From Pagrus major (lineage: Eukaryota > Chordata > Actinopteri > Spariformes > Sparidae), in assembly GCF_040436345.1 (NCBI RefSeq), contig NC_133232.1, forward strand, positions 27,062,315-27,126,314: a DNA stretch of 64,000 bases. The letters are read 5' to 3'. The notes below the pieces were generated by a model. It was not told where the DNA came from and did not search any database. It saw only the letters and a list, made by a program, of their open reading frames with translations. Of this stretch, positions 24,647 through 37,399 are shown one piece after another. Both the position numbers and the translations under genes were made by a program. Every line of letters starts with the position of its first letter. Within the stretch, counting starts at the first letter, position 1.

Positions 24647-26008
24647 TACAATTGTTGACATGAAAAAAAGCATTTTGACAAATGGAAAATAATGACTGCA
24701 TGATAGGAAAATCCACTTTCTATCGAGCACAGATTTATTTACTGTTGTGAGCCGCTGTTGTTAAGATGGGGACATTATCGCACAGACATCCCGGTGTCAG
24801 TAACACCAAATATGATTAAAGCCAAAGAAGCCACTCCAGGCCTATCGAATGACTGTCATGATTGATAAGGTGGTAAAACAAAACCAAAAAAAATGCATAT
24901 GAACCATGATAATGTCACTATAAATCTGATACAGTGAGACACTTGAGCATGACCGTGACTTTAAATTAGATTACTAGGCTACAGTCAGTTTCCATCACAT
25001 GCCTGTTACGTAATCTCTAAATCATAGATTAAAGTATAGCTTTGCACCATTAGCTGTTTCCTGTTCCACTCAAAATTATGTTTGCTTATTGTTGCTCCAC
25101 TGAGATATTTGAGCTTCACTGTGCAGAATGATGTGTGCATCTTACTCATCTCCTCCTTACACTTTTAAAATGAACATTATTTGCTTTTAAGAGTATTCTT
25201 ATGCCTCCACACGTGTCTGGAGGGGATCTTTACACATCAGAAAAGGCCTGTACTGTCATATAATCTCTATTAACATGATGTCCCGGGTTAGTGTTGTCAT
25301 TAGCGCTCTCCAGTGGAGGAGCAGCGACACTGACATGCACATCCATCCATCCATCCATCGCTTTGATTGAGACACACAGCTGAACCCCCAACATCTGCCC
25401 TCTGTCACTGGGGGACATGGAGCCCTCTACTGGGAATAAGTTAATGTATGTTTCATGACATTCAGCTTTTGTGACACAATAATTGAATTACAACACATCC
25501 CGATTCTATTAAAAAGGAAACAAAACCAATTTCTTGTTGACAGCTGCTCTAGGAGTTTTGGAAAATGCGTAAATGTCACAATGTCCATCCATTACTGACA
25601 TAAATATAATAAAACGAGATAAATAAATGAGGTAAAAAATGAAACTTTCCAGCTTCTGATCTCAGCCCAACCCGGGCATCCCTGCCTCCTCCTCCTCCTC
25701 CTCCTCCTCCTTCCCCCTCCCACCTCCTCCTCCTCCTGAGAGCCGCTCCGCTGCCCGCCGCTCCCCGTGACGCCTCTACCGGAGTCACAGCACACGGACA
25801 CCGGCCACACGCACCCTCACACCGGCTCCCTGCTCCGTGTGCGACCGCAGCAGAGGGCTTGTGTGTGTGTGTTTTTTCCCCGCCTGGTATTGACAACTAC
25901 TGATGGGAGCCTCGGTGCCATCTCGGTGCGCGCACAGTGATCCTCTCCAGCTGAACAGCCCATAGTGAGCGCAGGCTGCAGGAGCGCTCGGTCGGACCAG
26001 GAGGAAAC
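24647..26008. other. chrnb3: chrnb3 upstream region and 5' UTR
   Basis: The distal part is AT-rich. A (CATC)n tract lies near 25341-25360. From about 25680 the sequence turns GC-rich with a CTC-repeat tract (25684-25737) and many CpGs up to the chrnb3 ATG, as expected of a promoter and first exon. No clear TATA box is placed at a sensible distance. The transcription start cannot be fixed by eye. Confidence 0.6.
25684..25737. repeat. CTC/CCT trinucleotide tract
   Basis: Interrupted (CTC)n pyrimidine tract about 270 bp upstream of the chrnb3 start codon, a possible triplex- or slippage-prone promoter element. Confidence 0.9.
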
Positions 26009-29000
26009 ATGAAGTTGACGGTCGTCCTCCTCCTCCTCTTGTCGGCGTCCTGCCCGGTGTTCCTCGTCGATATCACCGGTAAGAAAACTCTGATGTGTTT
26101 TTTTTTTTTCTACATATCACATCCCATCGTTTCATTTTGGGGAACAGGCGCTCCACAGACAGACCATGTGGTGCAACATTCATGTCTGACTAAGACTGAA
26201 ATCAGCTCCAGGAACAACCTCTGATGACCTTGTTATCCAAAAAGTTCAACTGCTTATCCAAAACTACTGTATTATTGTTACTCTACAGCAATTTGTTGTT
26301 TATTACTTCCCCTGTAATCCTTTCATGCCCGTTACTTTCTGGTAGAAACTAATGCAATTTAGTCTGAGGATGAAGATTTAAAGGGTTAACTTAAAGCTGC
26401 ACTATGTAGTTTTAAGAGAAGAAAATAAAAATCTGAATTTTAATATTTGCAGTGTTAATGTAATAACACAAACTCCACAAGTGAATAAACAAGCTGTTCT
26501 CAGAGGAAATAACGTCCCCAGAACACTGAATCTAGAAAGGTGGCAGGGTCCGCCACATATAAACAAAGTCAAACAGCATGAAATTGTGTTGTTGTTTAAG
26601 CTCAGTTAGTTTATTCAGTTTATTCATTCATGAAAACAAAGAGAGTTTTTTTTTAAACATAGAGAAATCAGTAAATGATTGGAATATCCTCCCCAAAACT
26701 ACGTAATGCACCTTTAAGGATTTTAAGGACAAGAAAGCAATAGAAACATAAGTAACAAAACTAATTAGATGTTATTGGGGTTATTCCTGCACTGCTGCAT
26801 CATCCAAATGAGATTTTAAGCAGCACATCACATCAGCACTGTCTGTCCTGAAGTCCCCGGGTCATGGGGACAAACAGAACCGGAACGCAGGTGTTGGATA
26901 TCAGTGTCGCTCTCAGCACCTCTCAATGAGAGTCCTTGAAAGCACAGACAGAGGTGATCCAGTGAGATTAAAAATACCTCGTAACTGATTACAGTAGGTG
27001 GTTTTATGTTCATACAGATGTGCAGCCAGAGGTGAAACCAGCAACACACTCCTTCTCACCACACACATGAGCTCCTGCACTTGACGTCCCCTGTGTTTGA
27101 CATTACAGCTGTCTCTTGTCAATATTACTGTCTCTGTTCCCCCAGAGACCTTATGTCGCCACAGGCAGACTGATGATGATGATGCTGACTGCCCGGCTTC
27201 CGGACACAGCTATATTATCTCTGTCCCCTCCCCCTCCATTCGTTACTCAGTGCAGAGCTGCATCACTCACTCATCAGTGTCTGTTGTAGTGTCACAGCTG
27301 GAAGTTATGGTTCTTCTCCAGGGGAAGAGCATGTGGCTTCTTATGGATGAAGATTAGCTGGATTTGGAGGGAAACAGCTTGTTTTATACTCTTTTGTTTG
27401 CTCATTTTCTTTTCTTTGGCAGCTGAGTTAGTGTCCATACTGCTTTCAAGGTTTTCCATCTATCCGTCCATTGTCTTCCTCTTATCTGGGGTCTGGTTGC
27501 GGTGGCAGCAGGCTTAGTAGGGTTTTCCAGATGTCCTTCTCCCCAGCAACTATACTGCTTTCAAGGTTTTAGCCATCTTTCCTTTTTGTTAAATCTCTCT
27601 CAAATGTAAATTGTAGTTAACTTTCAGACTGTACCTTTCCAAATGTAGCCCAAAACTGTCCAAGGACAGACTTAAATGAAAGAAGCACCACACGTATGTT
27701 TAAATGTAGTTAGAGTTTAGCAAAAAAAGACCCAAACGTGAGACACAGAGAGGCAGGCAGGTTAAAAAACAAAAGGAGAGCTTTATTAGCAAAGCTGAAA
27801 TCCAAAAAAAATCTCAAAAGGCAAAACTAAAGAAAAATACAAAAACTTTGAAAGCCACAGAGGACACACAAGGAAGAGACACAGGAACTGAGAAAATCCA
27901 GCACAGAATGAGGGGAAACACTGAGTTAAATACGCAGTGACTGATTAACTAACGAAACACAGGTGTACACAGAAAAGGGGCAGGAAAAAGACACATGAGG
28001 ATGAAACCTACAAAATAAAACAGGAAATGACTGAACTAAAAAATCAAACCATGACACAGATGTTTCAAAGAAAATTCATGACAAAAGGGTAGTCAACAAG
28101 AGTAAGTATTAACAGTTGTTGATCCACGTGTCTTCTCTTTGTTCCAGGCCAAAGTGAGTTTGTGTCCTTGGCGGAGATGGAGGACCTTCTGCTGAGGAAC
28201 CTTTTCCAAGGCTACCAGCGCTGGGTCAGGCCCATCCAGCACTCCAACGCCACGATTAAAGTACGCTTCGGACTGAAGATCTCGCAGCTGGTTGATGTGG
28301 TAAGAATGCACCTGAAATCACAAACACACATCCATGCACTTATGTCTTCATGACCAGATTTATTGTCTTATACTCCCAACCCTTACACCGGTTGCTCCTA
28401 CACATCTCAGCCTTTTTCTTTACCTTAATCTAAACCAAATCCTAACGATGTCTCCAGAATCACTGGTGACCCCACTCGTGAAGAAGTCATTCACACGGGG
28501 ATGTGTATTCAGTTATTTCAAAAACATCAGGCTTTATGTCACCCGTGTCATCATGTATTAAAATTATGTTGCTGAATATAAGAACAGCTTCAGTGACCAG
28601 ATATAGTATATGAATGTGACAAACACAGCATGAAAAACATTTCCTCTAGTTTCGAAGCTACTTAACGGTAAAACGCAGTTTGACATTAAAGGGGTTAAAC
28701 CCAACACTTTAATCCTATAAGGAAAAGAGATGGCTGGTTGCTCTATATAACCCAACGGAGATCAAAAATGTGTCGGGTGCTCTTGAAAAACGGGGGAAAA
28801 AAACAGAGTACTTCAAACAAGAAGGCAATCCGGGCACTCCAAATGTAAGAACACGTCATACATGAGGAAAGAAACTAAAATGCCCCTCATTGTAGTGGCT
28901 GAATCATCAAAAAAGCTTCCTACTCTTTTAAAGATTTGGCCGGCCCACTACAATAAACTCTTTTTTAATAAATCCGCCCTTGTTTCTTATATTTTATTAT

Positions 29001-32000
29001 TTATGGATTGCCTTCTTGTGTGATGTACTTTAATCCCATATTTAACATCATCATGACTCACATTTCAAAGGCTATGTCTGGAGATATTCCTCATTGTTCT
29101 TATTGTCAATAAAACACATGATAAGAGCCAAACCAACAATGAATAAATCCTTCTAGCCAGTATTATCTGTGTAGTCAAAGCATGTTTGCATATTCCTTTG
29201 TGCCACAGAGCTTAATTCTTGTTGCACTGGGTGTCAATATCAGTCCATTTTTCAACATTTTCTTTCATTTCTCGGGGAATAATGCACAGATCATGGATCT
29301 TGATGACAAAAATGAATTGTATTTAGGAGGCTAGTATCTATGAGGGAGTACAATTTGATGCAGATCCTAGACTGGGTGAGTTTCAATTATGATTATGCAG
29401 TTATGGGTGGTTTAAAATGGGGCCTGTTGGGCCTCTGCAGAGGTATGCACTCTACTGAGTACCTTTCTAGTTACAAACTACCAGAAAAAACAACATAAAA
29501 TGGCTCCATAGAGCTCTGATTTGATATTGTGTTGTTTACATCCTCTATGCGTAGTCGAGCTTGTGACTTCAGACAGTGTGTGCGCTAACAGCTTGAGCTT
29601 AGCAGCAACAGTTAAGTTTTCGGCTTGAAAAAGAGTGTAAATAACATATTTTGTGTGAACTGTTACTCTAACCGCAAAAGCAACTTGCCAGCCTCAAGTA
29701 GCCCCATAAAAAAATCCTTCTATCAAAAGAAGAGAGTGAGAATGAGACATGAAAGTCCAACATCTGTGAGCCACATAGTACAGTATGTGGTCGTTTCTTC
29801 CTTTATTCTTCCGTCTCAGCAGAGCAGCGTCTCTGTCCATGGTGCTGAAACCAAACAGGCCGGTGGCAGCTTCACAGTGTGGAGCTTTTTTCCTCGGTCC
29901 TGAAATAGATCTGGAACACTCTCTTCATATCTACAAACACACAGCCTCTCTCTGGAGTGTTCCTTTAATATTTCAGAGGCTGGGCTGTGATAGGTTGAGA
30001 TGGTTTAGGTGTTCGAGAGGAGAAAACGGAGGATGCTAATGGAGGAGCCACTCTTCTCGGCTTGAAATATTCATCGCAAACCAGTTTGGATTCAAGTCTT
30101 CAGGTCCTTCCGCCAACCACTCCTGCTCGGCGAAGACAATAAGTGATGAATTAAACAAAGCCCCTCTACTGGGTCTGCAGAGAGGAAAGATTTAGGTTGA
30201 TGATCTGTTGGATTTTGATGAGGAAAGCTAGGCAGAGACACAGCAGCTTGGTTACACTATGAGCGTCCCTCGAGTCTCCGTGGGCTGCTGCATGGCTCTG
30301 TATTAGATTATGGTTCACCTCTGCTCTATGTGATCTCCAAAACAGCCAACTCGGTTTGACAGCTCAGGCCTGGTCTGGATACGCTGAACAGCAACATCTT
30401 CATATATTGCTCAGCCAGATTTATTTCTCTCCCAGTCTGCCCCTTATTATTCAATCTTGCCTCCACTGAAGTGTAAATAAACCTGTGTTAACCACTCTCC
30501 ATCCCTCTATTCCTGTCTTCATCTATTTACTTCTCACTGCATTCATATCGCTCCTTCTTGGTTCACTGCACCCACCTCTGGTTTCATGTTTCTCCGTCTT
30601 GTTTGCTAAGGAAGTGGCAGAGACAGGTAAATGAGACGCGGTCTGATTTCTTGGAAAAGGAAAAAAATGATTTAGTTTCTCGTCTTGTCCACTAATCAAA
30701 TCTAACATCATGATGGAAGAACCCAGATCAGAAATAGTCAGGCTGTAAACAAGTCACATCACATAAAACCCCAAAAATGCAGTATATTTCCTTGCTTCTT
30801 GTTAGTAGAGATAAATGTGTTCAAGCGGAGATAGCTGATATTGTTGATTCAGATGATCTTAAGCCACCAATATCTGCCTGTCATGGATGTTGACGTATAT
30901 CCGATAACCTACACTGTTCTCGTGCTTCTGGGTTCTTATCTCTCTCAAATATCTTTGTCTGTTTTAGGATGAGAAGAACCAGCTAATGACAACTAACGTT
31001 TGGCTGTGGCAGGTGAGCAAAACACAAATATGAACTGAGGCTGTATGGCTACAATCTGTTTGTATTCTCATGTCTTTTTACAGTAATACAGATATCAATT
31101 TAAACACGACTTAAGTTCAGCACAAGTTCTGGATGAACACCGGTTTTCTGTTACATCTGAGAAATGTTTATATTAGGGATGGGCGACCAGAATCTTTCAC
31201 CACAGTATATGAATTTTTTTCGCAGTAATGGTTTATTTCACGGTCAACAGTTGTTGTTGTGTTAATTAAGTGAGGAAATGGTTTAAAATAACCACATCAT
31301 ACTGTACTTCATGTGGATCCTGTCCTCATCAGAATAAAAGCAGCTTATTACGACCCCATATTTCTGTTTGTTATAAGGCAGCGACCTCTAGTGGCTTTAG
31401 TTATCTGGAGGACGGCAGGGATTGACGGTCGAGCAGAACAGACACAGGATTCAGAAGAACATTGTTTGTATCCAGCGTGAAACCAGAGGTCAACGATGCA
31501 TTCTTTAAAGGTGCACTACGCAGTTTTCGTGAAGTAATTTTAATCAGAAGTGAAAGATCTTCATTAACTGATATTTTTATGTCTAAACAAACAAAATAAA
31601 AAAAAACTGTCTTCGCTTTTATGACTGAATAAACTGATTAAACAAACTGACCTTAAAGGACAACACAATTTCATACTGTTATACTTTGTTTATATTTGGC
31701 GGACCCTGCCACCTTTCTAGCTTCAAACGGTGTATAACAGCTTGTTTATTCAGTTATGGAAGTTTGTATCAGACTACATAGTGCCCCTTTAACTTACTGA
31801 TGTGATGAAATAACGTCACTTTCATATGGTTAGGCACTGTCACCAACAGTCGCTATTACGTTAGGTGAGAAAGTGGTAAGAAGGTCTGCTGCCCAAATCA
31901 TGTTGAGAGGCAGCTGGATTTCCAAGATCACATGAGAATCCTGTCCTTATTTATAACCTCGCCTGCACAGAATACACTGCAGAGACACTAAGAGATAGCT

Positions 32001-33864
32001 CCTGTGATGGACACCAAACTGGACACCTTTATATAGAGATATAAACCACCATATCACCTGACCCTCGGGTTTTTGGAAAACATTCTCCAATAACATTAAC
32101 TTGGCATATTTATTACAACCTTTATTCCCTTATAAACACGCCTTATGAAAAGTTTGCTTACTTTTAGTGTTTGTTTGTTGTTTTTTTGCATTATAAGTTC
32201 AATCAGAAAAGCAGACACATATGGGAGGCATAGGAAACACTGGTGGATGTGATCCAATTCCAGGGACAGAGAACTTATTAAAAGACGCCCCACATTTTTT
32301 TTTAGCTTATAAATGCAAACAAACATTATATAGTATTGCTTAGTGCTGTGTAGGTTTAATAAGACCTCATCCTGTGTCCTGTGTTTATTCTGAGCAGGAG
32401 TGGATCGATAACAAGCTGCGATGGAATCCAGAGAAATACGGAGGAATCACTTCGATTAGAGTTCCCTCTGAAAATATCTGGCTCCCGGACATCGTCCTGT
32501 ATGAGAAGTAAGACAGATCTGACAGGAACAGACTGATAGACCCACATGTAAAACTTAAATTACTAAGAAACTGCCTTTTTTCTGATTTTTCTCAATGTTT
32601 CTTCAGTGCTGATGGGCGGTTTGAGGGCTCCCTGATGACCAAAGCCATTGTCAGGTACAATGGTGCCATCACCTGGACACCCCCTGCTAGTTACAAATCA
32701 GCCTGCACTATGGATGTCACCTTCTTCCCCTTCGACCGCCAGAACTGCACCATGAAATTTGGCTCCTGGACATACGATGGGAACATGGTGGACCTGATTC
32801 TGATAGACACCCATGTCGATCGGAAGGACTTCTTCGATAACGGGGAGTGGGAGATCCTCAGTGCCACCGGTGCCAGAGGGACCAGGAGGGACGGCATGTA
32901 TTCGTACCCCTTCCTCACGTATTCCTTCATTCTGAAGAGGTTGCCGTTGTTCTACACCCTCTTCCTCATCATCCCTTGTTTGGGTTTGTCCTTCCTGACT
33001 GTCCTGGTGTTTTACCTTCCCTCAGACGAAGGAGAGAAGCTGTCACTGTCTACCTCTGTCCTCGTGTCGCTCACTGTGTTCCTCCTGGTCATAGAAGAAA
33101 TCATCCCCTCCTCCTCCAAGGTGATCCCACTCATCGGAGAGTACCTGCTCTTCATCATGATCTTTGTCACGCTCTCAATCATCGTCACCGTCTTCGTCAT
33201 CAACGTGCACCACCGCTCGTCAGCCACCTACCACCCCATGTCGCCGTGGGTTCGTAATCTCTTCCTCCAGAAACTGCCCAGGTTGCTCTGCATGCGTGGA
33301 CACACCGATCGCTACCACTACCCAGAGCTGGCCCCTGAAAGCCCTGAGCTGAAGACTCGCTCTGGAGGTCGGAGAGGAGGCGGGAAGGCGAACAGCTCAT
33401 CCCACGGACAGACGACTTCTGATGGGAAGGAGGAAGAGGCCTGGGCGACCATGTTGGACAAGGCCATCTACTCAGTGCGCTACATCAGCAGACATATTCG
33501 TAAAGAACACTTCATCCGGGAGGTGGGTTTGGCCGGATCGTATTACTGAAGAAAGATTTTACATAGTCCTCCCAAAACAAGACTCTGCAAATGTCTTTGT
33601 TTTAGTTTGATAGAGAGCCCCCTAGTGGCAGAAGTTACACATTGTACGTTTAATGTTTATGTTTCTGTCACACCATCTCCCATTTTTTCTATTCCCCAGG
33701 TGGTGCAAGACTGGAAGTTTGTGGCCCAGGTGTTGGACAGGATCTTCCTGTGGGCTTTCCTCACTGTTTCAATACTGGGCACTATCCTCATCTTCACTCC
33801 AGCTCTGCAGAAGTTCATGAAAGTCCTTCCTCCACCTGCAAGTGAGGACCCACCTTCAAACTAG
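26009..33864 (+). CDS. chrnb3: Neuronal nicotinic acetylcholine receptor subunit beta-3
   Basis: Accessory (non-agonist-site) subunit of heteromeric neuronal acetylcholine-gated channels, in mammals typically with alpha6. Exons: 26009-26078, 28148-28299, 30968-31012, 32398-32507, 32607-33522 and 33700-33864 (TAG), phases consistent, product 485 residues against about 458 in human. The start opens a signal peptide ([16 protein letters not shown]). Landmarks: NAT glycosylation site, [15 protein letters not shown], Cys-loop cysteines at residues 159 and 173, M1 about 239-263, M2 about 270-290 ([18 protein letters not shown]), M3 about 304-325, M4 about 445-465. The vicinal cysteines of alpha subunits are absent ([10 protein letters not shown] instead). 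Alpha5 is the nearest alternative, but [20 protein letters not shown] and GMYSYPF are beta3 wording. Confidence 0.95.
26391..26717. mobile_element. TTAA-flanked MITE, copy 2 (inverted, in chrnb3 intron 1)
   Basis: Ends read TTAAAGCTGCACTATGTAGT and, complemented, TTAAAGGTGCATTACGTAGT. The interior AAAGGTGGCAGGGTCCGCCA is the reverse complement of the diagnostic block in copies 1 and 3. Confidence 0.9.
27456..27550 (+). repeat. Dispersed fish repeat fragment
   Basis: CTATCCGTCCATTGTCTTCC, then GGTTGCGGTGGCAGCAGGCT and TTCTCCCCAGCAAC, resembles a frequent fish interspersed sequence (from memory). Non-coding. Confidence 0.6.
27712..28060. repeat. Dispersed repeat, family A, copy 2
   Basis: Shares ordered blocks with 880-1195: an AGCTTTATTAGCAAAGCTGA region, AATGAGGGGAAACAC, ACACAGGTGTACACAGAAAA, GGGGCAGGAAAA and AAACCATGACA. 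It ends about 90 bp before the exon 2 acceptor of chrnb3. Confidence 0.7.
28300..30967 (+). other. chrnb3: chrnb3 intron 2
   Basis: Phase-0 intron (GTAAGA...TTTTAG). It contains an imperfect fold-back segment at 28807-29035. No exon seen. Confidence 0.85.
28807..29035. repeat. Imperfect fold-back element
   Basis: AGTACTTCAAACAAGAAGGC with AATCC at about 28808-28832 is complemented near 29006-29030 (GGATTGCCTTCTTGTGTGAT then GTACT). A nested pair ATTGTAGTGG (28889-28898) and CCACTACAAT (28945-28954) lies inside. Probably a decayed MITE. Confidence 0.65.
31013..32397 (+). other. chrnb3: chrnb3 intron 3
   Basis: Phase-0 intron (GTGAGC...TGAGCAG) containing MITE copy 3. No exon seen. Confidence 0.85.
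31505..31792. mobile_element. TTAA-flanked MITE, copy 3 (chrnb3 intron 3)
   Basis: Starts TTAAAGGTGCACTACGCAGT and ends with ACTACATAGTGCCCCTTTAA. The interior TGGCGGACCCTGCCACCTTT matches copy 1. It is shorter than the others through internal loss near the right end. Confidence 0.88.
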
Positions 33865-35867
33865 TAGCAATAACGCACCCTTTTCACACGCAACTGACGA
33901 TCCACCTCCAAGAATCTGCAAACCACTGAGCAAGACGAAGCCACTACAGGTGCTTTGAAAAGAACTTTGACTCTCAGATTTTTAGTTGGTTAGGTTTCTT
34001 CTTTAGACTCGCTGTTCAAAGTCTTCTGTATGCCCTGAAGTCAGTATGTTTATCGTTTTTCTGCACATTACAGTTTCAAATTATTATGATGGCATCAAGT
34101 TTTGTTTACAGACAAATGAGACAGTCTTAGTGAAAACTGTTGCAACCTGTGTTGCTTTTCAGCCAGTTTATTGCCAAAGTCGTAACACTTCAGCACATAG
34201 TGGCATTAAGTAGCATGCAGCCATCAAAACACTTGAAGAAACATACTGGTCATTTAAGAAAGGTATTTAATGTAAAGTTAAATGAAACATAAACCAACTT
34301 CATTTAGCATAAAATGAAACCATACAATGATTTATGTACTTATTCCACTTAGGCACTTAATTGCAGTTGATTTATCATTTTCACCTGGTCGGAACAAATG
34401 CTCTGTGATGGCAAGGTTTACCAGAACTTAAAAACTATCATCTTAAATTCCCAATGTCAAGGTATCACTCATACGTAACTATTCTGTCACAGGTTGCTTT
34501 TGTTAGCACTTACCTGAAGCACAAATTACCTCTTACTGTAACTACTTTTTAGTTTTTTAGTCAGTGTATATTGTAAGAAAAATAAATTATTTAATCTCTC
34601 TAGGCACCAACAACTTTGAACTACCTTCCTAATTCATTAGAAACACAACATCCTTTTATATATTTTGCAAAATCTCTAAAGACTTAACTATACATCAGGG
34701 GAATAAAGCCATTAAATGATTGATCAGGGATCTAATCTGTGATGTCGTATCCTAACAGCTTGTATTATTTTTTCTCCAAAATACTCGTCTTTCTCACCGT
34801 CTTCAAAAAAATCACTATATATTGATCACAGCAGTTAGTGAAACAATTTCAAGCAACACAATGTAAAGTGTAATGAATAAATGAAGGGAATTACATTTGG
34901 ACATTTCGTCTTTAAAGTACACTGTTGTTTTGATATACTTAATCATGTTTATCTCTGCTGCTGTTCAATTAAAACATGTATTCCCCCTCAAACGGACGTC
35001 ACAGATAAGAAAACATACAAACACTGTATGGATAGAATGGGTGAAGTGGCAGCTCCACCCAGTGGTGAACCAGAGAGATGCAGAAAATGTCCTTTTAAAA
35101 GAAACAACAACACAGAACAAGTGTTTATTCTTTTTTTCCCGAAAGAAATTTGTGAAATAAATTCTTATTTTCTCTCCTCATGTATTAAAATTGAATATGA
35201 AATGCAAGACAGAGATTATATCTGTTTCTCATTTGAATCCTTATTCCAATGTTCAACATATTTTCATTAACTGCATGCAATATGTTTAATACAAGACACT
35301 TCAAGAATCATTTCATTTGCTTTTATTCTAACTTTTATTGAATAAAATGTGTTATTGTTGGCGTCATTGTTCTAAAATATTCCATACACTCATAAAAATA
35401 ACTGTATTTCACAAATGTTTCATATGAATATATAATATCATTCATTACCATATTATGTAAAGATGTATGCAACTGCAGCATTTAACCAAACTAAACCAAA
35501 CCAATATTGTTTTTGTTTTTTTTGTTTTAGCAAGAATTGGGACACGTTTATGAATTGTTTCTGTTGAACTCTGTCTTGATACCTGTCTGACATCATGGGA
35601 TATTAAGTTCCTGTTTATTTTATCTATTAAAATGGACAATGGAAATTAGGTTTTATTATATGTGTTGTTGTTTGTTTACAAAAAACAAATACATCATCAT
35701 ATACACCCTTTGAACCATGTCCATGTAATACAGATACAGTATCTAAAGGCAAAACTAATACATTCCTTCATAAAAGTAGTTCATGGTTGAGCAGAATATT
35801 TTAAATTGTATTCCCAGATGAATCATTGAGCTTTAACCACGTAGGAAACGCCGCATTATTTGGGTCA
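33865..35867. other. chrnb3 3' UTR and convergent intergenic space
   Basis: AT-rich sequence with poly(A) signals on the + strand at 34581-34586, 34702-34707 and 34876-34881, any of which could end chrnb3. For the opposing gene, TTTATT near 35613-35618 reads AATAAA on the minus strand and is a plausible end. No other gene visible. Confidence 0.6.
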
Positions 35868-37399
35868 TTATCTGTGTCCACCCGTCTGGCTGTCCAGGTG
35901 AGCTCGCGCATTGCGCAGCATCTCCATATACAGCCTGGTGTTTTCCCTGCAACATAACCAGACAGAAGAGAGAGCATGAAAAAATGATCAAAACTTTAAA
36001 GAAATGTGATTATCTGCATCATTTGAAAAGCATATTAAACACAAAGTTATAGCGCTCGGGGTTGCAAGTGTCACTGCTCAGTTTGGGGTACAGAGGTACA
36101 GTAAGCTAGATAAAATGGGGAGAACATGACTTTAAAACTGCCTTCACCTGCATTATGTTAAGTCATTGTACTGATGGCACACTGGATAAAAATGCCCTTC
36201 AACTGGCACGTGCTTTACTGCTGATTACGTCACTCACGTAGCCACAGAGCGGTCAAACATCAGGTTACTCATGTCCATGTAGTACTGAGCATCTGTTCGT
36301 AGAGCCGTCCAGTACTCGTTTGCCTGAGGAAGAAATACACTTTGTCATAGTAATGCCTCTTAAATTAATGAAAATGTCTTGGCTTTTCGTGTTCACTGGC
36401 TGTGAATCAGGTTCACACCACAGTGCAGTTTTACCTGTTCCTGAATGGTGTAGCCCCACTGGTTCTGGGAGTGGTGTGGGTCCCAGTATCCTGACTGTCT
36501 CTTCAGTCGGATGAATCTCTTTGCCTCCTCTTCCTCCACGAAGGGGGCGGCAAAAACCCCTGAAAATAGAAAAGTATTTTAAAGACAAAACATTTTCAGT
36601 GTTTTTTAAAAATTTTTATCAGTGATAAAGCACGGCTTAAAAGAAAAAAAAACAAACATAAAACAGTTACAATGACATGTGATGGAGTAGAAATCATAAG
36701 AGATTAGATGGTGTTAGTATGCATGGTTGGATGTTTAGGTGAGAGATAGTGATTACAACCAAAGAAAAAAGGGACATAGTGTTATATGTTAGTTATTATC
36801 AATATGATGTAACAGTAATAATATTAAAATATTGATACAGGTAACAGAGTTTTCATTTCAAATAATCAAGTCATGTAAATTTCCTCAAATGAAAAAGTGT
36901 TTTTAGAAAAGATTTTTTATCTTTAATGGTTCATAATGTTTGTAAATAATGTAAATACAGGCTTAATCCACCTTTATTTAAGATAAACAAATTACATTGC
37001 TTAGTTGGAGAATTCAAGTTGATTCCCACAGCCTTAACTCTAAAATAGAGCTGCACAATTAATCGAAATATCAGAGTTGAAGTGTGACAAAGCAACATCA
37101 TGATGAATTAATGCTGCAGAGATGCCCTAGCTGACAAATCTTGTTTTGTCTGTTTGGTACAGACCCCCCAAAAATGTCCCATCATCATGGTTTTAATAGT
37201 TTGAGTTATAATGAAAATCGCGATGCTAAAATTTAATGAATCATACCACATTCATAATATCTGTGATGATAATTGTGAAGCTCTAGTCAAAAAGCATCAA
37301 CACATTTTAATTAAGCACAAGTAGATTCAAAAACATGTAGTCATTAATGAAGTTGTCTGACTTACCACACAAAAGAGCAAACAAGATCAAAAACCTCAT
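35868..37399 (-). CDS. Small secreted protein, 107 residues, function unknown
   Basis: Four coding exons on the minus strand: 37399-37366, 36559-36435, 36323-36238 and 35946-35868 (TAA), with consensus splice sites and phases 1, 0 and 2 that join without stops. A likely 5' UTR exon ends at 37600 (CTGCAG|GTACAT). The product starts with a signal peptide (MRFLILFALLCGVFAAP), then an acidic stretch, a dibasic RLKRQ site that could be a proprotein cleavage site, an aromatic GYWDPHHSQNQWGY motif and a helical tail (ENTRLYMEMLRNARAHL). A single Cys lies in the signal peptide; the mature part has none. It faces chrnb3 tail to tail. I do not firmly recognise it. It vaguely recalls small vertebrate secreted proteins of the C3orf85 type, but this is unverified memory. 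Confidence 0.82.
37046..37285. mobile_element. Short MITE (TAGAGCTGCACAATTA ends)
   Basis: Left end TAGAGCTGCACAATTA; right end complemented TAGAGCTTCACAATTA, with one mismatch in 16. Total 240 bp, no coding capacity. It lies in the first coding intron of the minus-strand secreted-protein gene. Confidence 0.8.

Larger units (their letters stand above)
26079..28147 (+). other. chrnb3: chrnb3 intron 1
   Basis: Phase-1 intron (GTAAGA...TTCCAG). It contains MITE copy 2, a dispersed fragment at 27456-27550 and a family A repeat at 27712-28060. No additional exon seen. Confidence 0.85.

Noticed and set aside
26009-33864. Naming the second gene chrna5
   Set aside because: Alpha5 is the nearest paralogue, but the residues around the Cys-loop, SLMTK and GMYSYPF are of beta3 type, and no vicinal cysteines are present.
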